Shown here one piece after another: positions 55,018-64,000 of a stretch of 64,000 bases of DNA (positions are counted from its first letter, which is position 1; each line of letters starts with the position of its first letter). The position numbers and the translations under genes were made by a program. A model generated the notes under the pieces. It made no database searches and was not told where the DNA came from. It worked only from the letters and a program-made list of their open reading frames with translations. Origin of the DNA: an uncultured Anaerolineae bacterium (GTDB taxonomy: Bacteria; Chloroflexota; Anaerolineae; Promineifilales; Promineifilaceae); assembly GCA_937943625.1 (NCBI GenBank), contig CALEAD010000007.1, forward strand, positions 186,001-250,000. Direction: 5' to 3'.

Positions 55018-57621
55018 ATGACCCAAATTACCCCCAGCCGTCAACAATATCTGGACATCAAGGCGCAACACCCAGACGCCATCCTCTTTTTTCGCCTGGG
55101 CGATTTCTACGAAACGTTCGACGAGGATGCGGAGATTACTGCCAGAGAGCTAGACCTGGTGCTCACCAGCCGACCGCAGGGCAAGGGCATTCGCACCCCC
55201 ATGGCCGGTGTGCCCTATCATGCCGCCGAAGGGTACATTGCGCGGCTGATTGCCAAAGGGTACAAGGTGGCGCTGGCCGAGCAAATCGGCAACGACACCA
55301 TTAAAGGGCTGATGCCGCGCGAAGTGGTGCGCGTTTTTACCGCCGGCACGATCATTGAGCCAGGCATGCTGGACGCCAGCCAGAACAATTACCTGGCAGG
55401 GGTCATTTGTGAAGGAGAGCGCGCCGGGCTGGCCTATGTGGATATTACCACCGGGGAATTTGCCACCACGGTGTTGAACGGCCGTCGTGCCCTGATTGAA
55501 GAGCTGGCGCGCCTTTCTCCCGTCGAGCTGGTTGTGCCAGACAGAGAGCAGACGCTGCAACAGCAGGCCAAAACGGTGACGCGGCTGCCTAACTGGCGCT
55601 TCGAGGAGGGACAGGCGCGGCAGACGCTGCTGCGCCATTTTGGCGTCACCACGCTGGCCGCGTTTGGCTGCGAGGAGAAACCGCTGGCGGTGTGCGCCGC
55701 CGGCGCCGTGTTGGCCTATCTGCAAGAGACGCAAAAAGGGGCAGTAGGGCAAATTCAGCGCTTGGCCACCTACAGCACGGCAGGCTACATGGCGCTGGAT
55801 AGCAACACGCGGCGCAACCTGGAGCTCACTGAGTCGCTGGCCGGGGAACGGAATGGTTCGCTGCTGGGAGTGCTGCAAAAAACGGTGACGCCCATGGGGG
55901 CGCGCCTGCTGCGGCAACGCATCACCCGGCCGTTGCTGGACATCAACCGCCTCAATCAGCGGCTAGACCAGGTGGAAGCGTTCTGTCAAGACGGCCTGTG
56001 GCGCGCGGAAACACGCGCTGCGCTAAAGCACCTGCCCGACCTGGAACGGTTGACCAATCGCGTGCTGGGTGGCAAGGCCAGCCCGCGTGATTTGCTGCAC
56101 ATTGCCCAGGCGCTAACGGCCGTACCCCGTTTACAGCAGCTGCTACAAAGCAAACAGGCACCGGCCACCGCCGCAGAGCCACCTGCGGCCGCCAGCCTGC
56201 GCCCCCTCATTCACAAGCTAGACGCCATCCCTGAAGTGGCCGAACTGATTACCCGCGCCATTGACGCCGAAGCGCCACCCAACCTGAACAAGCCGGGCGT
56301 CATCCGACGCGGTTTCTCGCCTGAGCTGGATGGCGTGCTCAACGCTTCGGCGCACGCACGCGAATGGGTGGAACAGCTGGAGCCGCGCGAGCGGGAGCGC
56401 ACCGGTATTGCCTCGCTCAAGGTAGGCTTCAACAAGGTGTTTGGCTACTACATCGAGGTGACCAAAGCAAACGCGCGCCTGGTGCCTGATAATTACATCC
56501 GCAAACAGACGCTAACCGGTGCCGAGCGATACATCACCCCGGAACTGAAGGAGTACGAGACACTGATCCTGAATGCTGAGGAACGTATCCTGGAAATTGA
56601 GCGACGGGTGTTTACTGAGGTGTGCCAGCAGGTGGCGCGTTTTGGCGAGCGGTTGCTACAAACGGCCGTTGCCCTGGCGCAGCTAGACGTGGCGGCGGCC
56701 CTGGCCGACGTGGCTGCTGCGTACAACTACGTCCGCCCCACGCTGTCTGAAGCAAACGAGCTACACATCGAAAACGGCCGTCATCCCGTCGTCGAGCAAA
56801 CCCTGCAAAGCCAGCCCGGCGGTGAGCGCTTCGTGCCCAACCACACCCACTTCCACGCCAACGAACGCATCCAGATTATCACCGGCCCCAACATGAGCGG
56901 CAAATCCACCTACCTGCGCCAGGTTGCCCTCATCACCCTCATGGCGCAAATCGGCAGCTTCGTGCCTGCCAGCCATGCCCACATCGGCTTGGCCGACCGC
57001 ATCTTCACCCGCATTGGTGCCCACGACGAGCTGCACGCTGGCCGCAGCACCTTCATGGTAGAAATGGTCGAAACAGCCGAAATCCTCCACCACGCCACCC
57101 ACCGCTCCCTTCTCATCCTCGACGAAATCGGCCGTGGCACCAGCACCTACGACGGCCTCGCCATCGCCTGGGCTATCATTGAATACCTACACAACCATCC
57201 CCGCCTCAAGCCCCGCACCCTCTTTGCCACCCACTACCACGAACTGGTAGGCCTGGCCGATTTCCTGCCCATGGTCGCCAACTACAACGTCGCCGTAGCC
57301 GAAGAAGGGGACAAAGTCATCTTCCTGCACCAGATCGTCCCAGGTGGCGCCGACCGCAGCTACGGCATCCACGTCGCCCAACTGGCCGGGCTGCCCCGCG
57401 ACGTCATCAACCGCGCCACAGACATCCTGCACGAACTAGAGCAACATGCCCCCCCCACCACCGTCCAACCCAACCGCTTCATCGGTAGCCAGCAAATGGC
57501 GCTCTTTCCCGAAACCAGCCCCTTCCTGGAAGAGCTAAAACAGCTAGACATCAACGCCATGACCCCGCTCCAGGCCATCAACAAGCTCTACGAATGGAAA
57601 CGTCGCTACACTCAGGAATAG
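55018..57621 (+). CDS. mutS: DNA mismatch repair protein MutS
   Basis: An 867-residue MutS1. The N-terminal mismatch-reading motif is FFRLGDFYETFDEDA (the Phe and Glu of FxE). The connector, lever and clamp domains follow. The ATPase has Walker A TGPNMSGKSTYLRQVALI, the DELHAGRSTFMVEM motif, Walker B LLILDEIGRGTSTYDG and FATHYHEL. The ATG at 55018 begins MTQITPS; the frame is open much further upstream, but that stretch is antisense to the kinase. No mutL is adjacent. Divergent from the kinase gene, 124 bases apart. Confidence 0.96.
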   Translation: MTQITPSRQQYLDIKAQHPDAILFFRLGDFYETFDEDAEITARELDLVLTSRPQGKGIRTPMAGVPYHAAEGYIARLIAKGYKVALAEQIGNDTIKGLMPREVVRVFTAGTIIEPGMLDASQNNYLAGVICEGERAGLAYVDITTGEFATTVLNGRRALIEELARLSPVELVVPDREQTLQQQAKTVTRLPNWRFEEGQARQTLLRHFGVTTLAAFGCEEKPLAVCAAGAVLAYLQETQKGAVGQIQRLATYSTAGYMALDSNTRRNLELTESLAGERNGSLLGVLQKTVTPMGARLLRQRITRPLLDINRLNQRLDQVEAFCQDGLWRAETRAALKHLPDLERLTNRVLGGKASPRDLLHIAQALTAVPRLQQLLQSKQAPATAAEPPAAASLRPLIHKLDAIPEVAELITRAIDAEAPPNLNKPGVIRRGFSPELDGVLNASAHAREWVEQLEPRERERTGIASLKVGFNKVFGYYIEVTKANARLVPDNYIRKQTLTGAERYITPELKEYETLILNAEERILEIERRVFTEVCQQVARFGERLLQTAVALAQLDVAAALADVAAAYNYVRPTLSEANELHIENGRHPVVEQTLQSQPGGERFVPNHTHFHANERIQIITGPNMSGKSTYLRQVALITLMAQIGSFVPASHAHIGLADRIFTRIGAHDELHAGRSTFMVEMVETAEILHHATHRSLLILDEIGRGTSTYDGLAIAWAIIEYLHNHPRLKPRTLFATHYHELVGLADFLPMVANYNVAVAEEGDKVIFLHQIVPGGADRSYGIHVAQLAGLPRDVINRATDILHELEQHAPPTTVQPNRFIGSQQMALFPETSPFLEELKQLDINAMTPLQAINKLYEWKRRYTQE

Positions 57622-57631
57622 ATCAACGTGA

Positions 57632-57745
57632 TGGTTCAAAGCACACCTACAAATTTGCCCACAGACCACCGACGGCAGACCACCCATAACTGGCAAAATC
57701 GCGGTCGGCAGTCGGCGGTCAAATTGTAAAGATCGCTTGAACATG
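57632..57745 (+). repeat. GACCGC-rich palindromic intergenic element, copy 9, both ends visible
   Basis: Begins ATGGTTCAAAGCAC and ends GATCGCTTGAACATG, with GACCACCCATAACTGGCAAA as core. It starts eleven bases after the mutS stop. Confidence 0.78.
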
Positions 57746-57773
57746 CCCTCATAAAAAACCTCCAAATCTCCCG

Positions 57774-57801
57774 TTGACAGCAAGCAAACATTTAATAAAA
57801 T
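57774..57801 (+). promoter_or_regulatory. Sigma-70-type promoter for TRAP substrate-binding protein
   Basis: TTGACA (57774-57779), 16 bases, TAAAAT (57796-57801), about 85 bases before the start codon. Confidence 0.72.
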
Positions 57802-57887
57802 CATGCCACTTCACCTAAGTTGGTGCAGTTTTCACCCATCCGGTGAAAGAGTTCCCCCAAGCCCCATTTATCCAAAGGAGGAAAGAC

Positions 57888-59009
57888 ATGAAGCGAAGAG
57901 AGTTCCTGGGACTTGCTGCCAAAAGCACACTTGGCGCAGCGGCGATTGGCCTGGTAGGGTGCAGCGCTCAAGAAGCGTCAGAAGCCATTGCCGAAGATCA
58001 ATCCCTGCCAAACATTGAATGGCAAATGGCAACGAGCTGGCCACTGGCGCTAGACACCATCTTTGGCGGTGCGCAAGTTGTTGCCGAGCGCGTTGCCACG
58101 CTTTCTGGTGGCAAGTTCATCATCACCCCACGCGCAGCTGGAGAACTGGCCCCTGGTCTAGAAGTGCTGAACGTTGTCGAGCAAGGAGCTGTGCCCCTCG
58201 GCCACACCGCTTCCTACTACTACACAGGCCGTACCCCGGCCGTTGCTTTTGGTACCACCGTCCCCTTTGGCCTGACAACGCGGCAGCAAAACGCCTGGCT
58301 TTATGAGGGAGGAGGCCTCTCAACCCTGCAAGCACTCTACGCGGAGCGGTTTGGCGTCATTCAATTCCCGGCAGGCAATACTGGTGCGCAAATGGGTGGC
58401 TGGTGGAACCGCGAAATCAACACAGCTAACGATATTCGTGGCCTCAAAGTACGCATCCCTGGCCTGGGTGGGCGCGTGATGGACCGCCTGGGCGCAACCG
58501 TGCAGGTGTTGGCCGGCGGCGAAATCTTCCAGGCGCTGCAAACTGGCGCGGTAGACGCCGCCGAGTGGGTCGGCCCGTATGATGACCTAAAGCTGGGACT
58601 AAACGACGCAGCGCGCTTCTACTACGCACCCGGCTGGTGGGAACCCTCCCCCACGCTGGAAGTTCAGGTCAACCTGGCCGAATGGAACAAACTACCCCAG
58701 CTATACCAGGAAATCCTGAAAACAGCCTGCTACGAATCCAACATACTCATGACCGCGCGCTACGATGCCCGCAACGCCGCCGCCCTCAAGCAGATCGTGG
58801 CGGGAGGCACGCAACTGCGCACCTTCAGCCTTGAAATCATGAATGCCGCCAAAGAAGCTGCCTTTTCATTGTATGATGAGCTGGCACAAACCGACGCCGA
58901 CTTCAAATCCATTTATGACCAATGGAAAGCGTTCCGCAGCGAAATACAGGAATGGCACACCTTTATCGAAACCGCTTATGCTAACTTCATCGGTCAGGAT
59001 TACAAGTAA
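57888..59009 (+). CDS. TRAP transporter substrate-binding protein (DctP type)
   Basis: A 373-residue secreted binding protein. The signal [16 protein letters not shown] has the twin-Arg pattern and continues to IGLVGC, so it is probably a Tat lipoprotein. The mature part has [20 protein letters not shown], and [20 protein letters not shown] carries the conserved Arg that contacts the substrate carboxylate. It resembles the mannitol/chloroaromatic subgroup of TRAP receptors. GGAGG lies seven bases before the ATG. The two membrane subunits are convergent, on the other strand at 59320-61380. A terminator follows. Confidence 0.9.
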   Translation: MKRREFLGLAAKSTLGAAAIGLVGCSAQEASEAIAEDQSLPNIEWQMATSWPLALDTIFGGAQVVAERVATLSGGKFIITPRAAGELAPGLEVLNVVEQGAVPLGHTASYYYTGRTPAVAFGTTVPFGLTTRQQNAWLYEGGGLSTLQALYAERFGVIQFPAGNTGAQMGGWWNREINTANDIRGLKVRIPGLGGRVMDRLGATVQVLAGGEIFQALQTGAVDAAEWVGPYDDLKLGLNDAARFYYAPGWWEPSPTLEVQVNLAEWNKLPQLYQEILKTACYESNILMTARYDARNAAALKQIVAGGTQLRTFSLEIMNAAKEAAFSLYDELAQTDADFKSIYDQWKAFRSEIQEWHTFIETAYANFIGQDYK

Positions 59010-59123
59010 CACGCAGCTATTCTAAACCGGCCTGTTGGCGCTGGCACAAAAAACCTGCTTAAGCGCGCTACAAGGTACAGGTTATAAATAGTGATGATGC
59101 TCAAGTGAGATTTGCCGAATAAC

Positions 59124-59164
59124 AAAAAAGGGGGTAAAGCGCAGCGCTTTACCCCCCTTTTTTA
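59124..59164. terminator. Bidirectional intrinsic terminator
   Basis: GGGGTAAAGCGC and GCGCTTTACCCC around a very short loop, with A-run before and T-run after. It separates the convergent TRAP genes. Confidence 0.88.
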
Positions 59165-59285
59165 TGAGAGATTTCATGAAAGGTGGTACACCACCGCAAA
59201 TGAAGACGTAACGCAGGTTTGGCAACCTGGGCTACATTTACAGCAATCGGCAGTCAGCCGTCGGGGGTCTATTTTCAGGACAGAC
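59165..59285 (+). repeat. Leader-type repeat in plus orientation, no gene behind it
   Basis: GTGGTACACCACCGCAAATG, ACGTAACGCAGGTTTGGCAA and CAGTCAGCCGTCGG, the inverse of the copies upstream of minus-strand genes. With the terminator it fills the 310-base gap. Confidence 0.6.
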
Positions 59286-59319
59286 AGCTCCGCAAAACCT
59301 GTCAGGTCTTATCGCTCAC

Positions 59320-60678
59320 TCAACCACCCAAGCGCACCATCCACTCCACTGTTTGCGGGAAGAGCATCACCAAAATCAGCCCCACCACTTGCAGCGCCAT
59401 AAAGGGCAGCGCGCCTTTGTGAATATCCAGCGTTTCCACTTCTGGGGGAGCCACGCTTTGCAGGTAAAAGAGAGAAAAGCCCACCGGTGGCGAAATAAAC
59501 GCCATATTCAAATTGACCGCCATCATCACCGAGAACCAGACCAGCAAAAGATCTGGCGCTACGTGTGTTTGCTCTGGGGCCAAAAGCGCCAATGCCGGCA
59601 CAAAGAGGGGCATCACGATAAAGCTGATTTCCAGAAATTCCAGGTTGATGCCCAGTAAAAAGACGACGATATTCGCCACAATAATGAAGCCCCAAAAGCC
59701 GCCGGGCAAATTCACCAAGAAATTGGTCACCCATTTCTGTCCGCCCAGCCCATCAAAAACCAGACCAAAGAACGTCGAAGCAAAGAGAATCATTAGCACC
59801 AGAGAGGTAATGTTCGACGTGGCGCGCCCCGCTTCTTTCAGCATTTGCCAGCTAAAGCGGCGATTGAGCGCCGCCAACACACAGGCGCCAAAAGCGCCAA
59901 CCGCGCCTGCCTCTGTGGGTGTGGCAATGCCCTGGAAAATGCTGCCAAGTACAGCAAAAATGAGCAGGAGGGGGGGCAAAACGGCCACCAGCGATTCACG
60001 TAACAACGCTTTGCCCGTGAGGGTGCGCGCTTCTGGCGGTAGCGCGGGGGCCGCATCTGGCTTGAAGATAGCCACAACAATGACGTAAAGGGCATACAAA
60101 CCAGCCAGCATCAACCCAGGGATGAGTGCCCCTAGGAAGAGTTTGCCTACCGAAACGCCCACCTGTGAACTGAGCACGACCAACACCAGGCTGGGCGGCA
60201 GAAGTTGTGCCAGCGTGCCGGAGGCAACAATGGCGCCCGTTGCCAGCTTATGGTCATAGCGATAACGTACCATGACAGGCAGAGAGAGTAGCCCCATGAC
60301 GATGACCGTTGCCGCGACCACGCCGGTGGCCGCAGCCAGCAGCGTGCCCACAAAAATGGCTGCCAGCGCCAGACCGCCCCGCATTGGCCCAAACAACATG
60401 CCAATAGTCGTCAACAATTTTTCGGCCAGTCCTGATTTCTCAAAAACGGACCCCATAAAGACAAAGAAGGGAATCGCCAGCAAGGTGAAGTCTGACATGG
60501 AACCAAACCAGCGATTGGGCAGCAGGCGCAGCAGGCGTACATCAAAGGCATCTAGCGCCAGACCGAGCAAGAAAAAGACGATGCCGGTTCCGGCAAATGA
60601 GTAAGCGACTGGGTAGCCGCTGAGGATTAACACCAGGAATAGGACGAACATGATGATTGCCAGCCACTCAAATCCCAT
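59320..60678 (-). CDS. TRAP transporter large permease (DctM type)
   Basis: A 452-residue protein with about 12-13 helices, the transport subunit of a TRAP system. Typical segments: [40 protein letters not shown] and [20 protein letters not shown]. It works with the DctQ subunit upstream (about 100 bases) and the binding protein on the opposite strand. The ribosome binding site GAGGAG precedes the ATG. Confidence 0.93.
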   Translation of the reverse strand: MGFEWLAIIMFVLFLVLILSGYPVAYSFAGTGIVFFLLGLALDAFDVRLLRLLPNRWFGSMSDFTLLAIPFFVFMGSVFEKSGLAEKLLTTIGMLFGPMRGGLALAAIFVGTLLAAATGVVAATVIVMGLLSLPVMVRYRYDHKLATGAIVASGTLAQLLPPSLVLVVLSSQVGVSVGKLFLGALIPGLMLAGLYALYVIVVAIFKPDAAPALPPEARTLTGKALLRESLVAVLPPLLLIFAVLGSIFQGIATPTEAGAVGAFGACVLAALNRRFSWQMLKEAGRATSNITSLVLMILFASTFFGLVFDGLGGQKWVTNFLVNLPGGFWGFIIVANIVVFLLGINLEFLEISFIVMPLFVPALALLAPEQTHVAPDLLLVWFSVMMAVNLNMAFISPPVGFSLFYLQSVAPPEVETLDIHKGALPFMALQVVGLILVMLFPQTVEWMVRLGG

Positions 60679-60780
60679 CTCTTTCTCCTCTTATTGGGCT
60701 AACTGAGTATCCCAAATTTGCGTTGCGAAGTGTAAACGTTTTAGAGAAACCTTTTGGGCCTAAATTGATGTTTTAATCAG

Positions 60781-61380
60781 TTATTCTATGCGTAGGGGTA
60801 CTTCTGGTTTAGCAGCCAGGGCATCGTCCACGAGTTGCTGTTGGCCGCGAATGAGGGCAATGTGTTTAATGACCTCAGAGCTGGCCTGCAAAAGTAGAGT
60901 GAAGAAGGCCACAAGAATCATGCTCTTGATGGGGGCACGGGGTAGGCCGCTGGGGTCTGGGGAGAGTTCCCAGGTTCCCCAGGTGCCGTTGGGGCGTAAC
61001 CCCCAGGAGGTGAGTACGGGGCTATAGGTAAAGTAAATAGCCAGAAGACAAAAGGGGATGAGCGCCAGTAAATGGCCAATCAGGTCAATCCAGGCTTTGG
61101 TTTTGAGGGGGAAGTTGGCGTACCAGAAATCTACGCGCACGTTGATGTTGTGTTTGAGGATGTAGGCAAAGCCGAAGAAGAAAACCAGGGAATAGAGATA
61201 CCACTGAAGCTCAATGAAGAGGTTAGAGGTAAGGCGCTGCTGGATGATTTGGCCAATGTAGCGCAGAAGCACGTTGCCAAACCCAACGGCAATGGTGATG
61301 ATGACCAGGTACATGGAAATGTTGCCCAAGATGTTGGAGAGTGCATCTACAAAGCGAACATATTTGAGCAAAAGGCGCAT
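60781..61380 (-). CDS. TRAP transporter small permease (DctQ type)
   Basis: A 199-residue protein with four helices (about 20-40, 60-80, 100-120 and 155-175). The second segment LQWYLYSLVFFFGFAYILKH followed by NINVRVDF is characteristic of DctQ. The start at 61380 is set by GGGAG, which belongs to the end of a leader repeat; the longer frame is repeat sequence. DctM follows on the same strand. Confidence 0.9.
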   Translation of the reverse strand: MRLLLKYVRFVDALSNILGNISMYLVIITIAVGFGNVLLRYIGQIIQQRLTSNLFIELQWYLYSLVFFFGFAYILKHNINVRVDFWYANFPLKTKAWIDLIGHLLALIPFCLLAIYFTYSPVLTSWGLRPNGTWGTWELSPDPSGLPRAPIKSMILVAFFTLLLQASSEVIKHIALIRGQQQLVDDALAAKPEVPLRIE

Positions 61381-61384
61381 AGCT

Positions 61385-61618
61385 ATCTCCCTTGAAAATG
61401 ATCGCCGACGGCCAATGGCAGACCGCCAACGGCCGCCTGCAAATGTAGCCCAGGTTGCCAAACCTGGTACCTGCTGCCTGTGAAGATGACCACCGACCGC
61501 AGACGGCCGCCTGCAAGTGTAGCCCAGGTTACCAAACCTGGTTGGTATGTGCAGGTTTGGTAACCTGCGTTACGTTTTTGTTTGTGGTGGTGTGCCGCCT
61601 TCTTGTGTAAAGGGTAAC
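61385..61618 (-). repeat. Double leader repeat upstream of DctQ gene
   Basis: TGTAGCCCAGGTTGCCAAAC and TGTAGCCCAGGTTACCAAAC occur 74 bases apart, each beside a GACCGC-rich stretch, so the unit is partly duplicated. The gene-proximal end is GGTCATTTTCAAGGGAG-like (minus strand) and supplies the DctQ ribosome binding site. Confidence 0.75.
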
Positions 61619-61626
61619 GCTTCTCC

Positions 61627-62073
61627 TTATTCTTTGGGACGAATGAGCATGACCGGTATTTCGGCGTGGCGCAGGACGCGTTCGGCGACGCTGCCAAACA
61701 TCCAGCGCTGCAGGCCGCTGCGCCCGTGTGTGCTCATGACAATCAGGTCGCAATTGAGTTCTTTGGCTATTTCGAGAATGAGATCGGGGGCTGGTTCGCC
61801 ACTTTGGGCACGGGCAGTGACCCTGAGACCTTGCGCCTGAAGAGACTCTTGCCTGTATTGCAAATAGGAGGTGGCATCTTGCGCGGCCGTTTTGCTCAAC
61901 CGTTCGATCAATTCCGGCAACTCCGCTTCCAGCACGCCTGGCCAACGGGGGGGCACAATCACCCGTAGCAACGTGATCTCTGCCTGGTACTTACCTGCCA
62001 GCGACTGGGCATAGGGCAGAGCGGCTTCGGCAAATGCGGAGCCATCTAGGGGCACCAAAATATGCTTGAACAT
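61627..62073 (-). CDS. Universal stress protein (UspA family)
   Basis: A 148-residue single-domain Usp. The ATP-binding signature is MSTHGRSGLQRWMFGSVAER (G-2x-G-9x-G-S/T type), and the N-terminus reads KHILVPLDGSAFAEAALPYA. It should therefore bind ATP and dimerise. AAGGAGG precedes the ATG at 62073. Divergent from the next gene. Confidence 0.92.
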   Translation of the reverse strand: MFKHILVPLDGSAFAEAALPYAQSLAGKYQAEITLLRVIVPPRWPGVLEAELPELIERLSKTAAQDATSYLQYRQESLQAQGLRVTARAQSGEPAPDLILEIAKELNCDLIVMSTHGRSGLQRWMFGSVAERVLRHAEIPVMLIRPKE

Positions 62074-62244
62074 GTGCGGCCTCCTTTGCTTGCCTGGTTC
62101 TTGCTTGCCTTCAGGTAAGTGCGCACAATAATACGCAGAAATGGGGAACCTATCAACAGGAGTTTTTGGCCCACCAAGCACGCTTTTTGCCCCTTGCCGC
62201 TTTGTGACAGGCAGATTATAACTCTAGCATGGAGGTCATGTGTT

Positions 62245-62958
62245 ATGAATGATGAACGGGAAACGGCCGTTTCCTCCCCAGAACCCATCACCATCAACGC
62301 TACGCAAATGGAGGCGCTGGCCGAGTTCTTACAAGCGTTGCCCAACCCAGTACGCATCCACTACTGGGGACTGGAAGACGCCAGTCCCGAAGAAGGAGAA
62401 GCGCTGCGCCTGTGCCGTGCCCTGGCGGCACGCTTTGATAACATTCAATTGCGCACCTTTGCGCGCAAGGCCAGCTACCGTTACTACCCGGTATTGGGGA
62501 TAATGGGCGTAGAAGGTGGGCAGCAGGTGGATTATGGCGTGCGCATTATCGGCTTACCCAACGGCTATCAACTGACTTCGCTCATTGCCGCGATTCAGGC
62601 CGTCTCATTTCGCGGCGTCACGCTGGAGCCGCTGACACGCATTCGCCTGCAAAAGCTGGAAACTGCGATCACGATGGAACTCATCACGGCCGATTACGAC
62701 GAGCAGGGCAGTGTGGTGGCTAAACAGATCTTTGGCCTGGCCGTTGCCCATCCACATATTCGCGCTTTTTTGATTATGTCAAACATGTTCCCTGAAGCAG
62801 CTTACCAGAACTCGGTGTATACGCTACCACATTTAGTGATTAACGGCCGTGTTCACCTCAGCGGCGTCAGCGACGAGGCGACCATTCTCAAGCACATTGC
62901 CCTGGCCGTCCTACCCATGACTGACCGCCGACAACTGCCCGCCGACGACGAAAGTTAG
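62245..62958 (+). CDS. Double thioredoxin-fold protein lacking CXXC
   Basis: A 237-residue protein. Both halves look like thioredoxin folds, in the manner of the AhpF N-terminus or protein disulfide oxidoreductase. The second half has FLIMSNMFPEAAYQNSVYTL, then PHLVINGRVHLSG with the cis-Pro pattern. The position where CXXC would lie (MSNMFPEA) has no Cys; only one Cys is present in the whole protein (LRLCRAL). It therefore cannot be a normal dithiol oxidoreductase. GGAGG is nine bases before the ATG at 62245. Confidence 0.65.
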   Translation: MNDERETAVSSPEPITINATQMEALAEFLQALPNPVRIHYWGLEDASPEEGEALRLCRALAARFDNIQLRTFARKASYRYYPVLGIMGVEGGQQVDYGVRIIGLPNGYQLTSLIAAIQAVSFRGVTLEPLTRIRLQKLETAITMELITADYDEQGSVVAKQIFGLAVAHPHIRAFLIMSNMFPEAAYQNSVYTLPHLVINGRVHLSGVSDEATILKHIALAVLPMTDRRQLPADDES

Positions 62959-63010
62959 TTGTCGGCCACCATTTTCAACCATTCTCGGTCTGCGCTCTAC
63001 AGTCTGTGCG

Positions 63011-64000
63011 CTATCTTTTCTCTCCCCCCTCTTCAAGCCGCCTGTCTGCATCCTTCAAGCGTGCTTTAGGTGTGGGCGAGCCGCCAACCCAGGCCATAAA
63101 GCGGCGCAGCAGCCGCCGCGCGCGCGAGCGGAGGCGCATGGCCACATAACGCGCCTGCCGCAACCGTTGTTTGACGGCAGACACATCCGGGGGTGTCACA
63201 TCCCACTTCACTACGACCGCTCCCCAGGTTAGGCCACCGCCAAACCCGACAAACACCAGCGTATCATCTGGATGCAGCCGCCCTTCCTGTACAGCCTCGC
63301 ACAGGGCAATGGGAATGGAAGCAGCGGAAGTGTTACCGTACCGCTCTAAATTGAGGTAGAACTTTTCTGGCGGCAGCTTCAACTTTTTCGCTACGTGATC
63401 AATAATGCGCACATTAGCCTGGTGCGGCACAATCAGGGAAATGTCCTTCAGCTGTAAGCCAGCCTTTTTGATCACCTCTTCGATAGCATCGGCCACTACG
63501 CTGGTAGCAAAACGGAAAACCTGACGGCCGTTCATGTGAATGTACGGCCCGTGCCCATTGACATAACTTGTGCCAATGAAGGGCACGGAACTGATTTGCG
63601 TGTTATGCAGGCTGAGCAAATCACCACCAGAGCCATCGGAGCGTAGGGTAGAGGCCAACACGCCGCCCGGCACGTCTGAGCCTTTCAGCACCAGTGCACC
63701 AGCGCCATCGCCAAAAAGGATACAGGTGGCGCGGTCTTGCCAATCTACCACGCGCGAGAGGGTTTCGGTGCCGATGACAACGGCCGTATCAATCGCGTCA
63801 GACTTGATTGCATTGGCCGCCAGGCTGAGCGCATACACAAAACCAGAGCAGGCGGCGCTGAGATCAAACGCGCCGGCCCGCGTTGCGCCGAGCGCGTCTT
63901 GTACCAGCGAGGCGGTAGAAGGAAAAGCGTGCTCCGAAGTGGAGGTGGCGACGATAATCATATCCAATCGCGCCGGGTGCATGTCGGCCACCGCCAGGGC
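63011..64000 (-). CDS. fabH: Beta-ketoacyl-ACP synthase III, N-terminus outside window
   Basis: The frame is open to the right edge, so the start lies beyond 64000. It condenses an acyl-CoA primer with malonyl-ACP to start fatty acid synthesis. The catalytic Cys is in FDLSAACSGFVYALSLA, His in IVPHQANVRI and Asn in ERYGNTSAASIP. After the normal end (GAVVVKWDV) about 60 extra residues follow, very basic (RLRSRARRLLRRF) and ending GGEKR, which FabH proteins normally lack. Confidence 0.9.
   Translation of the reverse strand, partial: ALAVADMHPARLDMIIVATSTSEHAFPSTASLVQDALGATRAGAFDLSAACSGFVYALSLAANAIKSDAIDTAVVIGTETLSRVVDWQDRATCILFGDGAGALVLKGSDVPGGVLASTLRSDGSGGDLLSLHNTQISSVPFIGTSYVNGHGPYIHMNGRQVFRFATSVVADAIEEVIKKAGLQLKDISLIVPHQANVRIIDHVAKKLKLPPEKFYLNLERYGNTSAASIPIALCEAVQEGRLHPDDTLVFVGFGGGLTWGAVVVKWDVTPPDVSAVKQRLRQARYVAMRLRSRARRLLRRFMAWVGGSPTPKARLKDADRRLEEGGEKR

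Overview
The window looks like a chromosomal segment of a Chloroflexota bacterium (Anaerolineae/Ardenticatenia-like). This rests on the gene complement: two YtxH-type proteins, a MoxR/DUF4129 locus, a class A PBP with a Thr-Pro-rich tail, GAF histidine kinases and a PIG-V-like mannosyltransferase. The assignment is an inference; there is no rRNA or other marker to confirm it. Most genes are ordinary housekeeping genes in short operons of mixed strand. I see no prophage, integrase, transposase, CRISPR array, tRNA or rRNA.

Layout. 1-3.8 kb: end of an unrecognised gene, a decayed membrane-protein remnant, MazG-like pyrophosphohydrolase, AAA/DUF4143 ATPase, MaoC-like hydratase. 3.8-10.6 kb: MoxR ATPase, DUF4129 protein, a small membrane protein and two tandem paralogous HELQH metallopeptidases. 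10.7-16.1 kb: YtxH, Nfu-N-like protein, MFS exporter, an L7/L12-CTD-like protein, aspS, an IscA-type protein. 16.6-23 kb: relA, YtxH, two small membrane proteins, mnmA, cysteine desulfurase. 23-31 kb: GAF/PAS kinase, eno, a vWA protein, a nicotinamidase-like hydrolase and a kinase-like zinc-ribbon protein. 31-37.5 kb: SixA phosphatase, HD nucleotidase, PBP1, MaoC, prfA. 37.9-44.8 kb: esterase plus two ATP-grasp genes, a NYN-LOTUS protein, an ABC exporter. 44.9-52.4 kb: glycine cleavage gcvP/gcvH under a tandem glycine riboswitch, mannosyltransferase, YbaK deacylase, galT and a dual-specificity phosphatase. 52.4-64 kb: TPR/GAF kinase, mutS, a TRAP transporter split over two strands, UspA, a double thioredoxin-fold protein, and fabH running off the end.

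Three things stand out. First, the octamer ACGGCCGT (often AACGGCCGTT) is scattered through genes and gaps at a density far above chance. It is read in all three frames, so it writes the tripeptides TAV, NGR and RPL into many unrelated proteins. Second, the gaps are filled with several dispersed repeat families. One is a GACCGC-rich imperfect palindrome with GGTTCAA ends. Another carries a Shine-Dalgarno sequence at its gene-proximal end. Others are runs of ACGTGAA-, TTGGT- and CTACTCC-like units. Third, the nicotinamidase-like gene and the kinase-like gene each have a TTGACA promoter whose spacer holds the same 17-bp operator (TAGTGT...ACACT), with a second copy downstream. They therefore look like one regulon, possibly together with the neighbouring vWA gene. 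The esterase/ATP-grasp/ATP-grasp cluster is a second candidate for an undescribed pathway.
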